DNA from: Candidatus Methanoperedens nitratireducens | GTDB lineage: Archaea > Halobacteriota > Methanosarcinia > Methanosarcinales > Methanoperedenaceae | Reading direction: 5' to 3' | NCBI RefSeq assembly: GCF_000685155.1 | Contig: NZ_JMIY01000001.1 | Span: 436,332 to 500,331, forward strand | DNA: 64,000 nucleotides | Shown: in pieces, positions 17,313 to 25,431 of the stretch | Layout of the letters: each line of letters starts with the position of its first letter | Position numbering within the stretch: the first letter of the stretch is position 1 | Translations under genes and position numbers: made by a program | The notes under the pieces: model-generated | The model's database searches: none | Told to the model about the DNA's origin: nothing | The model's input: only the letters and a program-made list of their open reading frames with translations

Positions 17313-18100
17313 GCGACCACAAAGACATTCCCCCCAATACACTGATGTTATTCGGTGTGATCGGAGGATTAATTGGAATATACCTCACATATTTCTCATA
17401 TATATCGCCCTATTTTTCTATAGCAGGAGCGCTTGGGGCAATCTGCGCCGTGATATGGGGTGCTGATGCTGTAAGGCGTGTTGCTAAATACGGTCTCGGG
17501 ACAGGTGTACCCTCGATCGGGCAGATAGCTCTCGGAATGGGTATAGTTGCATCCATGTTCGGTCTTGCAATAGTAAAGCCACTGCCACTTGCAGGTCCGA
17601 TAGTTGCACTAATAACTGCATCGCTAATTGGATTAATAATAGGCCTGTTCGCCCAGTATGTAATAAAGATGAAGATCCCGGTGATGGTTCGCTGCATGAC
17701 TGAGATAGCGGCGGCAGGTTCTATTATTATTGTAGGCTACAGTGCTGCAGTAGCAGGAAATTTCGAGTTCGTTAGCAGTATCATTCCCAGGGTTTTTGAT
17801 AACGGCATAATACTCGTAGTTTTCTGGGCAGGGGCGGTCGCGATCCTGCATCCATTCAATGCCACGCTTGGACCTGATGAGACGCAGAAGAGGCTTATAT
17901 ATATTGCAGGCTCAACAGGAGCAATCACCATGACTATAATAGGTATAGCATCGACCATGACCCTTGGAGCAGTAGGGGGAGTCACAGTAGTACTTGGAAT
18001 AATCCTGTGGGTCATATTCTACAAGAAATTCTGGGATGAGGTCTATAAGGATTCAGCATCAGTAGTCGGAACAGGATTGATCCCAAAAACGGAGGCATAA
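17309..18100 (+). CDS. mtrC: Tetrahydromethanopterin S-methyltransferase subunit C
   Basis: A 263-residue polytopic membrane protein with about eight hydrophobic helices and MtrC-like segments GTGVPSIGQIALGMG, PVMVRCMTEIAAAGS and HPFNATLGPDETQKR. It is the third membrane module subunit of the sodium-coupled methyltransferase. It lies within the mtr operon; mtrB starts 2 bp after its stop. Confidence 0.97.
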   Translation: MSDHKDIPPNTLMLFGVIGGLIGIYLTYFSYISPYFSIAGALGAICAVIWGADAVRRVAKYGLGTGVPSIGQIALGMGIVASMFGLAIVKPLPLAGPIVALITASLIGLIIGLFAQYVIKMKIPVMVRCMTEIAAAGSIIIVGYSAAVAGNFEFVSSIIPRVFDNGIILVVFWAGAVAILHPFNATLGPDETQKRLIYIAGSTGAITMTIIGIASTMTLGAVGGVTVVLGIILWVIFYKKFWDEVYKDSASVVGTGLIPKTEA

Positions 18101-18102
18101 AT

Positions 18103-18414
18103 ATGGGCCATATACGAGCAGTACCAGAGCTGCACCTGATATTAAATCCATCAACAGGCGTAATTGCAGAGGAGCGGGAAGATGTGGTTGAGTACTCACT
18201 GGATGCTGTGAAAACACAACTTGATGAACTGGATAACATTGTAACAGATATGATGAACCAGCTTTCACCCACATCACCATTGCTGAGCATGTTCCCGGGA
18301 AGAGAGAGAGCCTCGTATAACGCAGGAATAGTCACCAATGCATTCTACGGCGCAGTAGTAGGATTTATAATCACCTTTTTACTGCTTATTCTGTTGAAGA
18401 TAGGAGGAATATAA
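18103..18414 (+). CDS. mtrB: Tetrahydromethanopterin S-methyltransferase subunit B
   Basis: A 103-residue protein with a soluble N-terminal part (VPELHLILNPSTGVIAEERED), a helical middle and one C-terminal transmembrane helix (about 78-100), the usual MtrB layout. It helps anchor the MtrA and MtrF single-span subunits to the complex. The mtrA ATG follows its stop directly. Confidence 0.95.
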   Translation: MGHIRAVPELHLILNPSTGVIAEEREDVVEYSLDAVKTQLDELDNIVTDMMNQLSPTSPLLSMFPGRERASYNAGIVTNAFYGAVVGFIITFLLLILLKIGGI

Positions 18415-19137
18415 ATGGTAAATAAGGTAAAACCTGCTGATGGCTGGCCTGTTGTTAAAGGAGAATACGAGGCCGGGAATCCTGAGAATCCTGTAGCTGT
18501 GAGCACATGCGGGTCGCATCTTAAGGGTGCTGCACAGCTGGCAGCAGGTGCTGCGATTACAGGGTCGCAAAAAACAGAGAATCTCGGAATTGAGAAGATA
18601 GTGGCCAACGTTATATCCAATCCCAATATACGCTTCCTGCTTGTTACGGGGGCAGAGGTCAAGGGTCACATATCAGGTGAAGCTATAATAATGCTTCATA
18701 AAAACGGTATAAAAGATAATCGGATTGTTGGGTCGACAGGAGCTATACCTTATATTGAGAACCTGCCTGATGATGCCATAAAGAGATTCCAGGCCCAGGT
18801 GCAGGTATTTGATATGATCGGCACTGAGGATGAGGGGGCAATAATCGCCAAGATAAAGGAACTTGCTTCAAAAGACCCCGGGGCCTTTGAGGGCGAGCCC
18901 ATGATTATCCAGGTCGGTGAGAAGGAAGAAGTTGCTGAGGTGGGCGGTGTAAAGCCCATGTCAGCCGAAATAGCCACCATACAGGCAAGGATTAAGGGAA
19001 TCCAGCACCAGACCATAGAGATAGGCAACCTGAACAAACTGATGTCCGGGATCTATACAGGAAAGATAGAGGGCATAATGATCGGCCTGGTTGTCGGGTT
19101 AACGGTCCTTGGAATAGTGATATTCGGAGGTATGTAG
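18415..19137 (+). CDS. mtrA: Tetrahydromethanopterin S-methyltransferase subunit A (corrinoid protein)
   Basis: A 240-residue subunit that carries the corrinoid prosthetic group. The sequence opens with [17 protein letters not shown] and [10 protein letters not shown], and the GHISG motif puts the expected cobalt-ligand His near residue 85. One C-terminal membrane helix (about 218-238) anchors it. The methyl group bound to this cobalt is passed between MtrH and coenzyme M, and this step drives sodium movement. mtrF begins 1 bp after its stop. Confidence 0.97.
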   Translation: MVNKVKPADGWPVVKGEYEAGNPENPVAVSTCGSHLKGAAQLAAGAAITGSQKTENLGIEKIVANVISNPNIRFLLVTGAEVKGHISGEAIIMLHKNGIKDNRIVGSTGAIPYIENLPDDAIKRFQAQVQVFDMIGTEDEGAIIAKIKELASKDPGAFEGEPMIIQVGEKEEVAEVGGVKPMSAEIATIQARIKGIQHQTIEIGNLNKLMSGIYTGKIEGIMIGLVVGLTVLGIVIFGGM

Positions 19138-19138
19138 A

Positions 19139-19357
19139 ATGGCAGAGAAAGAATATGAATACGGGAAAGGTGTACCTATGGTAGTAACCCCCTCAATGGC
19201 GGCTATTGAATCAATGATAGAAGATCTCAGATACAGGGGACAGCTCATTGCGAGAAACCAGAAACTTGAATCAGGGGTTGGTTCCACAGGAGTAATAGGA
19301 TTCATAATCGGGTTTTTTATCGTTATGATGATGGTACTGGTTCCGGTACTGAGGTGA
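19139..19357 (+). CDS. mtrF: Tetrahydromethanopterin S-methyltransferase subunit F
   Basis: A 72-residue single-span subunit. The conserved stretch [16 protein letters not shown] precedes one C-terminal membrane helix, and the order between mtrA and mtrG is canonical. It resembles the N-terminal membrane-associated region of MtrA in some lineages and is a peripheral stabilising subunit. Confidence 0.92.
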   Translation: MAEKEYEYGKGVPMVVTPSMAAIESMIEDLRYRGQLIARNQKLESGVGSTGVIGFIIGFFIVMMMVLVPVLR

Positions 19358-19361
19358 TAAA

Positions 19362-19631
19362 ATGGCAGATAAAGTCCCAACAGTAATCGTAGATCCTGAG
19401 GATTACAAGAATATACTGCAGAAATTGAATGATATTGAGGAGAAGATTGAATTTACCAGTTCAGAGATACACCAGAGATATGGGAAAAAGATTGGAAGAG
19501 ATATTGGCATTTTGTACGGAATATCCACGGCTCTGGTGATAATCGTGGTATATCTATTGCTGGTGCTCTCACCACTAATTTCAGATCCAAGATTACTCGA
19601 TATAATCAAGAGGGCATTAGGGTTAAGTTAA
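19362..19631 (+). CDS. mtrG: Tetrahydromethanopterin S-methyltransferase subunit G
   Basis: An 89-residue protein with the MtrG pattern: VDPEDYKNILQKLNDIEEKIEF, a short coiled-coil, then GKKIGRDIGILYG and a C-terminal membrane helix. It is thought to help dock the soluble MtrH. It lies 4 bp after mtrF and 13 bp before mtrH. Confidence 0.93.
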   Translation: MADKVPTVIVDPEDYKNILQKLNDIEEKIEFTSSEIHQRYGKKIGRDIGILYGISTALVIIVVYLLLVLSPLISDPRLLDIIKRALGLS

Positions 19632-19644
19632 ATGAGGTGCTAAG

Positions 19645-20595
19645 ATGTTCAGATTTGATAAGAAACAAGAAGTTTTTGAATTCGGCAAGATAAAAGTCGG
19701 CGGACAGCCGGGAGAGTACCCCACAGTACTGGTCAGTACGATGTTCTATGGAAAACATAAGATTGTAACTGATGAGGACAAAGGTATCTTTGATAAAGAG
19801 AAGGCTGAGAGTCTGTGGAAAGTGCAGGAAGAGATGGGAGACCAGACAGGGCTTCCATATTTCAACCAGATTGTAGGGGAAGCTCCTGAAGCTATTAAAA
19901 GGTATATCGACTGGTTTGTGGATATATGTGATGATGTCCCGTTCCTTGTGGATTCCTCTGTCCCCAGTGTAAGGGCAGAAGCAGCAAAATACGTCTCAGA
20001 GATAGGTGTAGCGCCGCGCGCAATACATAACTCGATCAATGCGAGTACAGGTCCTGAGGAGATCAAAGCACTCAAAGAGAGCGATCTTGACTCTGCCATT
20101 GTGCTTGCATTTAATGCCACGAACCCGAGTGTTGAGGGCAAGATGGAGATCCTTGAAAAAGGCGGTACCGGACAGACAAAGGGAATGCTTGAGGTTGCAA
20201 AGGAGGTCGGGATCACAAGACCGCTCATAGATGTGGCAGCAACACCCCTCGGAGCAGGCTCTGGAGCTACAATAAGATCTATCCTTGCTATTAAAGGGAA
20301 ACTCGGGCTTCCTGCAGGCGGAGGATTCCATAATATGGCTTCTGCCTGGGACTGGCTTAAGAAAATAAAGAAAACAGATAAAGAGAGTTACCTTGAGATG
20401 TATCCTCCCACTGATATAGGCACAAACCTTGTGGCCCAGGTAATGGGTGCGAACTTCCTTCTATATGGTCCTATTGAGAACGTGAAGCGCATATTCCCTG
20501 CAGCAGCAATGGTTGATATCATGCTGGCAGAGACCGCAAAGGACCTTGGCATGAGCACGCTGGCAGAGGTACATCCTATAAAGAAACTGGTGTGA
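19645..20595 (+). CDS. mtrH: Tetrahydromethanopterin S-methyltransferase subunit H
   Basis: A 316-residue soluble TIM-barrel methyltransferase subunit. It begins MFRFDKKQEVFEFGKIKVGGQPGE-like, as MtrH does, and contains VLVSTMFYGKH, SIVLAFNATNPSVEGK-like, RPLIDVAATPLGAGSG and GGFHNMASAWDW. It transfers the methyl group between tetrahydromethanopterin and the cobalt of MtrA. It is the last gene of the operon and ends in a hairpin plus T-run. Confidence 0.97.
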   Translation: MFRFDKKQEVFEFGKIKVGGQPGEYPTVLVSTMFYGKHKIVTDEDKGIFDKEKAESLWKVQEEMGDQTGLPYFNQIVGEAPEAIKRYIDWFVDICDDVPFLVDSSVPSVRAEAAKYVSEIGVAPRAIHNSINASTGPEEIKALKESDLDSAIVLAFNATNPSVEGKMEILEKGGTGQTKGMLEVAKEVGITRPLIDVAATPLGAGSGATIRSILAIKGKLGLPAGGGFHNMASAWDWLKKIKKTDKESYLEMYPPTDIGTNLVAQVMGANFLLYGPIENVKRIFPAAAMVDIMLAETAKDLGMSTLAEVHPIKKLV

Positions 20596-20614
20596 AGACA
20601 CCAATTCTTTTTTT
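20588..20614 (+). terminator. Terminator-like hairpin and T7 at the end of mtr
   Basis: TGGTGT (20588-20593) and ACACCA (20598-20603) form a 6-bp hairpin with a GAAG loop that includes the mtrH stop codon. It is followed by T7 at 20608-20614. This would end the mtr transcript. Confidence 0.6.
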
Positions 20615-20641
20615 ATTGAGTTTAGAACCTATCTGAACGCG

Positions 20642-21304
20642 ATGGACAGAATAGCGCGCTCAGTAAACCAGTTGTATGAGAGATACCCCTATCCTTCCCT
20701 TCCTATCCGCAGTGAACATGACCTTATCATCAAACTCCATGCCAATGTTATGTCAAAGATCCTTGCTACGGCAGAATTGGTGCCGGAATCACTCTCAGGA
20801 AAGGAAATCCTGGATGCAGGTTGTGGCACAGGGGAGAAGTCATGCTATTTCTCATACTACGTCTTCTGTCTTGGAGTGCTGCACCATACCAGTGGTCCCT
20901 ATCTGCGTTTTTGTGTACTTGCAGATCTGTGCAAACCCGGCGGGACTGTGACAGTAGGGCTATATAACCGATACGGCAGGCTTGTGCACAGGATCAGAAG
21001 ATTGCAGATAGGATTGAATGCAGGTGAGAATATTGATAAGAGACTGGAATATGTTGAAAGATCGATCTACAGAAGAAAACTGAAAAGCACACATGAGCAA
21101 GCTTATGCGGCAGATAAGTACGTCAATCCCTATGAGAGCTACCACTCAGTGGGCGAGGTGCTCGGGTGGTTTGATAAAAACGATATTACATACACAGGAT
21201 CGTATCCACATACAGGTACCGGGAGATTCCATGCATTGTCTGCCCAGTTGAAGTGGTTGATTAAAAGAAACGGATTTTTTATCATATCGGGAAGAAAAAA
21301 TTGA
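20642..21304 (+). CDS. SAM-dependent methyltransferase with an apparent internal deletion
   Basis: A 220-residue protein. Residues 52-63 hold a class I methyltransferase motif I (ILDAGCGTGEK), but the usual region between motif I and the post-II/IV segment is missing: SCYFS runs straight into FCLGVLHHT, a motif that normally comes 60-70 residues later. The reading frame is intact, so this is an in-frame deletion. Loss of the acidic residue that binds the ribose of SAM makes normal catalysis unlikely; it may be a decaying gene. It lies just downstream of the mtr terminator. The substrate is unknown. Confidence 0.6.
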   Translation: MDRIARSVNQLYERYPYPSLPIRSEHDLIIKLHANVMSKILATAELVPESLSGKEILDAGCGTGEKSCYFSYYVFCLGVLHHTSGPYLRFCVLADLCKPGGTVTVGLYNRYGRLVHRIRRLQIGLNAGENIDKRLEYVERSIYRRKLKSTHEQAYAADKYVNPYESYHSVGEVLGWFDKNDITYTGSYPHTGTGRFHALSAQLKWLIKRNGFFIISGRKN

Positions 21305-21429
21305 AGGTAGCGGCAGTCAGTGAATAACAGTACTGCAAATCATGATATCATAATAACCATAACAGTTATAACTACAAGATTAAATATAGAAAAACAAGGA
21401 TCCAAATTACTGAAGAAGGTCGAAGCTGT

Positions 21430-21744
21430 ATGGAAAACGGAATGAAGGCAAAAAGCATATTTCTAATATCAATTGCATTCGGGTTGTTCTACTTCGGTGA
21501 CATTATTACTACTTTCTGGATTTTAAAAAACGGAGGGTACGAATTAAACAGGTATATGGCAGCGATTGGATTTAACGGGTTTGTTATTTTTAAAACTATT
21601 TTGATAGTGATATTCAGCCTGATGATATACTATCTCGATAGATTCAAGTTCTACAGGGAATCAGGGATGATAATAGGCATGGTCCTGATGTCCGGGCTGC
21701 TTGCTACTCTATACAACCTGGGTTTTTATGGTTTTGGCAGATGA
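21430..21744 (+). CDS. DUF5658-like small membrane protein
   Basis: A 104-residue protein with three hydrophobic helices. The pattern FGDIITTFWILKNGGYELNRYM (Asp, Thr-Thr, Gly-Gly, Glu, Asn) is the mark of the DUF5658 family, whose function is unknown. It stands alone between the deleted methyltransferase gene and a convergent secreted-protein gene. The gap before it (21305-21429) is AT-rich with promoter-like sequence only. Confidence 0.65.
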   Translation: MENGMKAKSIFLISIAFGLFYFGDIITTFWILKNGGYELNRYMAAIGFNGFVIFKTILIVIFSLMIYYLDRFKFYRESGMIIGMVLMSGLLATLYNLGFYGFGR

Positions 21745-21762
21745 TTGGTAGAAAAATGTAAG

Positions 21763-21827
21763 AAACCGCAGATAGACGCAGATGAACGCGGATTACTTCA
21801 TCGTGTGTCTGCGTCAATCCGCGGTTT
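21763..21827. repeat. Imperfect palindromic dispersed-type repeat
   Basis: Arms at 21763-21782 and 21808-21827 pair over 20 positions with 17 matches, built from CCGCAGA/TCTGCG units separated by 25 nt. Repeats of this CCGCAGA-GACGCAGA style are scattered in many environmental prokaryote genomes. It lies between two convergent genes. Only one copy is present in this window. Confidence 0.6.
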
Positions 21828-21863
21828 ACCACTAAAGGAAGAGCGGTGAGCCGCCAGCACTCC

Positions 21864-22742
21864 CTACTTTGAGAACTTGAAGTTCGCTATGTGAGAAGTG
21901 CCATCATCCAGCTTTACGACAAGTTGTCGGCAGGTGTCAGTCCAGGTTTTATCGGTCTTCCAGACATAGTTATACTGATCTGTGGTGGCGTTGTAGGAGA
22001 GGCTGCTCGATCCTGCAGTGATAGTTTCATCGATGCCATCGGCAATGTCTATTGAACCACACGTAATCAACTCCGACTTCGGATAACCTTCTGCGAAGAT
22101 ATCCAGTCCCTGGTCACCGTCCAGGCTGAACTTCACTGGTATGGCACTCCCGGCTTTGACAACGTTCAGTATTGGAGGGTTTTCGACCGGACGGAAGAAG
22201 CCACTGAAGGTATAGGTGGATAGTTGCGAAACAACGGTCACGTTATAGGCGCTGGAATAGCGTGCTCCAAGCTTTGCACCTGTTGGGTTTGTGTTCGTAA
22301 TATTGAAGACACCAATGGCCAGTGTGTATGGTCCTCCAGGAGTCTCTCCAGCGGCAACTGAGACATTACCCGAAGTGCTGAAGTTGTTCGCTGGATCTTG
22401 AGCCTCACGCGGGCTAACAGTAAATTCCTCGGGGTTGGATCCGGTGAAGACGCCGCCAGAGAGCGTCCAGTCTCGGTAGACCTCAAAGGTGGCCGTACCG
22501 TTCTGTTTCCCGGAGACTGATATATTAATAGTTATAGCTTCGCTTTGACCTGGAGCGAGCTCAACGCTATCGATTGGCGCTGTGACATCTACCACTGAGA
22601 CATCGGCATCGCTTGCCACAGCCGCCCAGGCCATGAGCCCGATTATTAATACCACGCTCAGCGCCGCCGTCCTCTGTGTCCGTCCCCTGTAGAGACTGGA
22701 TTTGATGGATATAAGACCATCTCTTATTGTATTTTTACTCAT
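21864..22742 (-). CDS. Secreted protein with C-terminal PxKF-type domain
   Basis: About 292 residues from the ATG with a GGGAGGAAAC ribosome-binding site; the longer frame to 22781 is less likely. It has an Arg/Lys-rich N-terminus, one signal-like hydrophobic helix (about 26-46, LSVVLIIGLMAWAAV), a beta-rich domain rich in Asn-Thr-Ser, and near the C-terminus AIPVKFSLDGDQGLDIFAEG, the PxKF motif seen in secreted proteins of bacteria and archaea. Several NxS/T sequons fit surface glycosylation. The role is probably structural at the cell surface. The upstream gap (22743-22954 is on the other side; 22782-22954 lies before it) is AT-rich. Confidence 0.7.
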   Translation of the reverse strand: MSKNTIRDGLISIKSSLYRGRTQRTAALSVVLIIGLMAWAAVASDADVSVVDVTAPIDSVELAPGQSEAITINISVSGKQNGTATFEVYRDWTLSGGVFTGSNPEEFTVSPREAQDPANNFSTSGNVSVAAGETPGGPYTLAIGVFNITNTNPTGAKLGARYSSAYNVTVVSQLSTYTFSGFFRPVENPPILNVVKAGSAIPVKFSLDGDQGLDIFAEGYPKSELITCGSIDIADGIDETITAGSSSLSYNATTDQYNYVWKTDKTWTDTCRQLVVKLDDGTSHIANFKFSK

Positions 22743-22954
22743 TTTTGTTTCCTCCCTTTTTGTGAATGATGCAAACAGCACTGTAAAGATACAAGTTCAC
22801 CCCTCTCTTTACCGGTCTGTTCACCAGACACTTTAGTTTCTTAAAATAGTACTCTGGTTATTTAAACCTTTCCACTTTAGAAATATTTTAATAATTCTAA
22901 TGATCATTATACTAAGGTGTACGGCTTTTTTCATAACTTTAATTTTGTCTGAAC

Positions 22955-24067
22955 TCAAACCTCCGCCGAAGGCGGCGCTGTCCGGGTTCCGGGGCTTGCC
23001 CCAGTGCTATAATTAATCTCCCAGTACTCCTTGAAAGTCACCCATAACTCAGGCAGGTGCTCCTGCAATAGCTCATTTGAGGTATAACATGCATCCAGTC
23101 TTTTCCTTTTCTCAAGCGCTCTTTTCAGCGGCCCTCCAAGCAGCCTGTTAATCCTGGTCTCATATTGCGCAAGTATTGTCAGATCATCGTTTTCGAGGGC
23201 TTTTACTACCGTATTCCCTGCGATCTCCCCGGCGAGCATTGCATTATTGATGCCTGCGCCCGTGATTGGATCAGCCATACCAGCGCTGTCGCCGGCAAGC
23301 AGGATATTGCCATAACAGAGTTTCTCCCTGAGACCGCCTATCGGCAGGGCGCCGGTTATATACTCTGTTTTTATGCCAGAAAGCCGTCCTGCGATATGGG
23401 AATGACTGATAAATTCATCCAGGTATGCGCGCGGGGATTTTAAGCCTGGGCCTTCAGTGATCCCGAGGCCCACTCTGGCGCAATCCTCTCCAGTCGGGTA
23501 GATCCATACGTATCCCCCGGGCGCATGATCTGAATCAAAAAAAATCTCACATGTTCGGGCCAGGGTTTTGATCCCTTTGAGGTGGTACTGGGCGCAGACT
23601 GCGAATCTATGCTGCTGCAGTCCCAGAAGTGATGCAGTTTTTGAAAAAACACCATCTGCACCAACGATTAATTTTCCATATGCTTTCTCATATGTCTTTC
23701 CATCCCGAAATTTAATCCCTCCAGATATAAGCTCTGTCAGTGGCGAATCCCACCTGATCTCTGCGCCAGCTTCTTTCGCCCTCTGAGCAAGTGCCGTATC
23801 AAACATCGGTCTATCTACCACAAGACCGTTCAGTTCAAAATCATGAAACGATAGATCAGGAAGATACGTGCGCATTTTTGTTATTTTTGACTGGATAACA
23901 GAATCATCGGGTAATTCCATATTAATCGTGCGGCTGATGTATCCTGCACACGGCGATCGGCATGATGTATATCTCTCCAGTACCAGTACACGATATCCTG
24001 CCCGAGCTGCGGCTGCTGCAGTAATAGATCCGGCAGGTCCTGCACCGATCACAATAACATCATACAT
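22955..24067 (-). CDS. Geranylgeranyl reductase family flavoprotein
   Basis: About 370 residues from the ATG at 24067. It has an N-terminal FAD-binding GAGPAG motif, the family motif LERYTSCRSPCAGYISR, PxxYxWIFP-like GGYVWIYPTG near the middle, and LAGDSAGMADPITGAGI, the second FAD motif. These enzymes saturate isoprenoid chains of archaeal ether lipids, or of quinone tails. The start abuts the lipoate ligase gene by 1 bp (TGATG), so the two are co-transcribed. The C-terminal extension ends in a Gly/Pro/Thr-rich tail. Confidence 0.85.
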   Translation of the reverse strand: MYDVIVIGAGPAGSITAAAAARAGYRVLVLERYTSCRSPCAGYISRTINMELPDDSVIQSKITKMRTYLPDLSFHDFELNGLVVDRPMFDTALAQRAKEAGAEIRWDSPLTELISGGIKFRDGKTYEKAYGKLIVGADGVFSKTASLLGLQQHRFAVCAQYHLKGIKTLARTCEIFFDSDHAPGGYVWIYPTGEDCARVGLGITEGPGLKSPRAYLDEFISHSHIAGRLSGIKTEYITGALPIGGLREKLCYGNILLAGDSAGMADPITGAGINNAMLAGEIAGNTVVKALENDDLTILAQYETRINRLLGGPLKRALEKRKRLDACYTSNELLQEHLPELWVTFKEYWEINYSTGASPGTRTAPPSAEV

Positions 24068-24810
24068 CAGCGGTATACCCACTCATGAGAGTAGTATTTT
24101 GGCAGAAGATTGTTTGTAAGATCCCTTTCTTCTCTGGTAAGTGCTGCGGTTTTTAATCTTATGTGGAAGCGTTCTTCGAATTTTTTCTTTATGATATCCT
24201 TTACTTCTTCCATATCACGCTGCTCTCCAAGCTCGCGGTCAAGCCATGTAAGCCCTTCCCTGATAGATGCTATCTTTTTATCAAGGAACTTCTCCTTTGG
24301 TATATTGGATATCCTGAGCATCTCCTCAATATCAAAATCAAGCAGCAGTGTCCCGTTCTGGAGCAGTTTTCCCTCCCATCGTGTCTGGGCATTACCTGAT
24401 ATTTTCTTGTTATCCACCACAATATCGTTAATCGGGCGGAAAGCGGCATTTAAGCCGTAATGAACAAGCGTATCTATCAGGACACCGCATATCTGTTTAT
24501 AAGATTCGATAATATCAAGCGGGAATAATTCGTTATCTATCGTCCCCACAACTCCGTAGTTTATCTGCCTGCACCTCTCATCTGAGAACGCTATCCCGCC
24601 ACCACTTATCCGTCGGGTGATAGTATAGTCCCTGCACCGGGTCAGGTCTAATTCAACATCTGCCTTCTGGAAAAATCCAAGTATTATGGATTTTTTTGGT
24701 GTCCAGAAAAAGAAGGTATTCCCTCCATCTCCTTTTAATATGGCCTCGTCCATTGCCATCATGTCGCGTATATCCACCAATCCAAAATCTATGAAGCGCC
24801 ATTCTTCCAT
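24067..24810 (-). CDS. lplA: Lipoate-protein ligase A (catalytic domain)
   Basis: A 247-residue protein of the biotin/lipoate ligase fold: FFFWTPKKSIILGFFQ, RRISGGGIAFSDE (substrate-binding loop), VVDNKKISGNAQTRWEGKLLQNG with the reactive Lys region. It activates lipoate as lipoyl-AMP and transfers it to an acceptor protein. The accessory C-terminal domain is not in this chain but is encoded by the next gene upstream, the split LplA/LplB layout known from archaea. No obvious lipoyl-acceptor gene is in this window. Confidence 0.88.
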   Translation of the reverse strand: MEEWRFIDFGLVDIRDMMAMDEAILKGDGGNTFFFWTPKKSIILGFFQKADVELDLTRCRDYTITRRISGGGIAFSDERCRQINYGVVGTIDNELFPLDIIESYKQICGVLIDTLVHYGLNAAFRPINDIVVDNKKISGNAQTRWEGKLLQNGTLLLDFDIEEMLRISNIPKEKFLDKKIASIREGLTWLDRELGEQRDMEEVKDIIKKKFEERFHIRLKTAALTREERDLTNNLLPKYYSHEWVYR

Positions 24811-24811
24811 G

Positions 24812-25102
24812 TTATACCTCCAGTGCTTTCATTATTGATTCCGTAAAATCGGAAGGTGCAGTCCCGGGTGACTGGATGCCCTCCTTTTGATAGATCGCCT
24901 CTATATTTTTCTGGATCTCTTCACGATTTGCAGGGGTTCCTTTTAATTGTCCGAGGATTTTGAAGATTGCCTCCTCCGGGAACATAAAGAAATCTCCTGA
25001 TATTGTTATTTCTTTTATCATTCCATCTTCTATTGATACGAATGATCTTATAAGCCCGCCTTTTGATTTATATATACCTTGCTTTGTTTCTGATATGTCC
25101 AT
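24812..25102 (-). CDS. Lipoate-protein ligase accessory domain (LplB-type)
   Basis: A 96-residue protein with the small alpha/beta fold seen as the C-terminal domain of bacterial LplA: GGLIRSFVSIEDGMIKEITISGDFF, then EEAIFKILGQLKG. In archaea the catalytic and accessory parts are separate chains needed together for lipoate adenylation. It is directly upstream of lplA (1 bp gap) and is the first gene of that three-gene operon. Confidence 0.82.
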   Translation of the reverse strand: MDISETKQGIYKSKGGLIRSFVSIEDGMIKEITISGDFFMFPEEAIFKILGQLKGTPANREEIQKNIEAIYQKEGIQSPGTAPSDFTESIMKALEV

Positions 25103-25241
25103 TATAGTTGCTCCTGCATTCCCAGAGGAACATGAAAATATAAAAAATACACTCTAACCTGTTGCCTGTCCGATAGAACTGTATGCTTTTTAAACTGCCT
25201 GTACCGTTACTTTTAAATATGATGCTGTTATAGTAGGAGAT

Positions 25242-25299
25242 GATGGGCAGGTAAACTTCTTTTTTAATACACTAACCCCCACTCCCCAACCTGCCCGTC
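25242..25299 (+). ncRNA. T6/C-rich-loop stem-loop, copy C
   Basis: A 10-bp stem with one G-U pair (GATGGGCAGG, 25242-25251; CCTGCCCGTC, 25290-25299), extended by a T-A pair, closes a loop that reads AAACTTCTTTTTT, then ACACTAACCCCC and ACTCCCC. A TATA-like box (CTTTTAAATAT, 25210-25220) lies about 25 nt upstream. It sits 60 nt before tRNA-Ala, in a 257-bp gap that has no other visible feature. Confidence 0.5.
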
Positions 25300-25359
25300 T
25301 AAAATTATTCATGAATCGATACCTTTATCTGAATCTATGTACTATGCAGTACATTCTTT

Positions 25360-25431
25360 GGGCCGGTAGCTCAGGGGTAGATCGCTCCCTTGGCATGGGA
25401 GAGGCCTCGGGTTCAAATCCCGACCGGTCCA
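25360..25431 (+). tRNA. tRNA-Ala (anticodon GGC)
   Basis: Folds as a 72-nt cloverleaf: acceptor GGGCCGG/CCGGTCC with one G-U pair, anticodon stem CTCCC/GGGAG with loop TTGGCAT, and T-arm TCGGG TTCAAAT CCCGA. Discriminator A at 25431; CCA is not encoded. The D-arm has one mismatch (GCTC/GATC). The anticodon GGC reads Ala GCC/GCU codons. The last 19 nt overlap, on the other strand, the end of the sugar dehydrogenase gene. Confidence 0.93.

Noticed and set aside
21763..21827. CRISPR repeat
   Set aside because: Only one palindromic unit pair, no regular spacers, no cas genes in the window.
11162..25299. Stem-loops A, B and C as ordinary transcription terminators
   Set aside because: The T-run is in the loop and not after the stem; B and C are not downstream of any gene on that strand, and TATA-like boxes precede them.
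25334..25343. TCTATGTACT upstream of tRNA-Ala, like the repeat near the att sites
   Set aside because: Ten bases only, no integrase or second repeat nearby; taken as chance.
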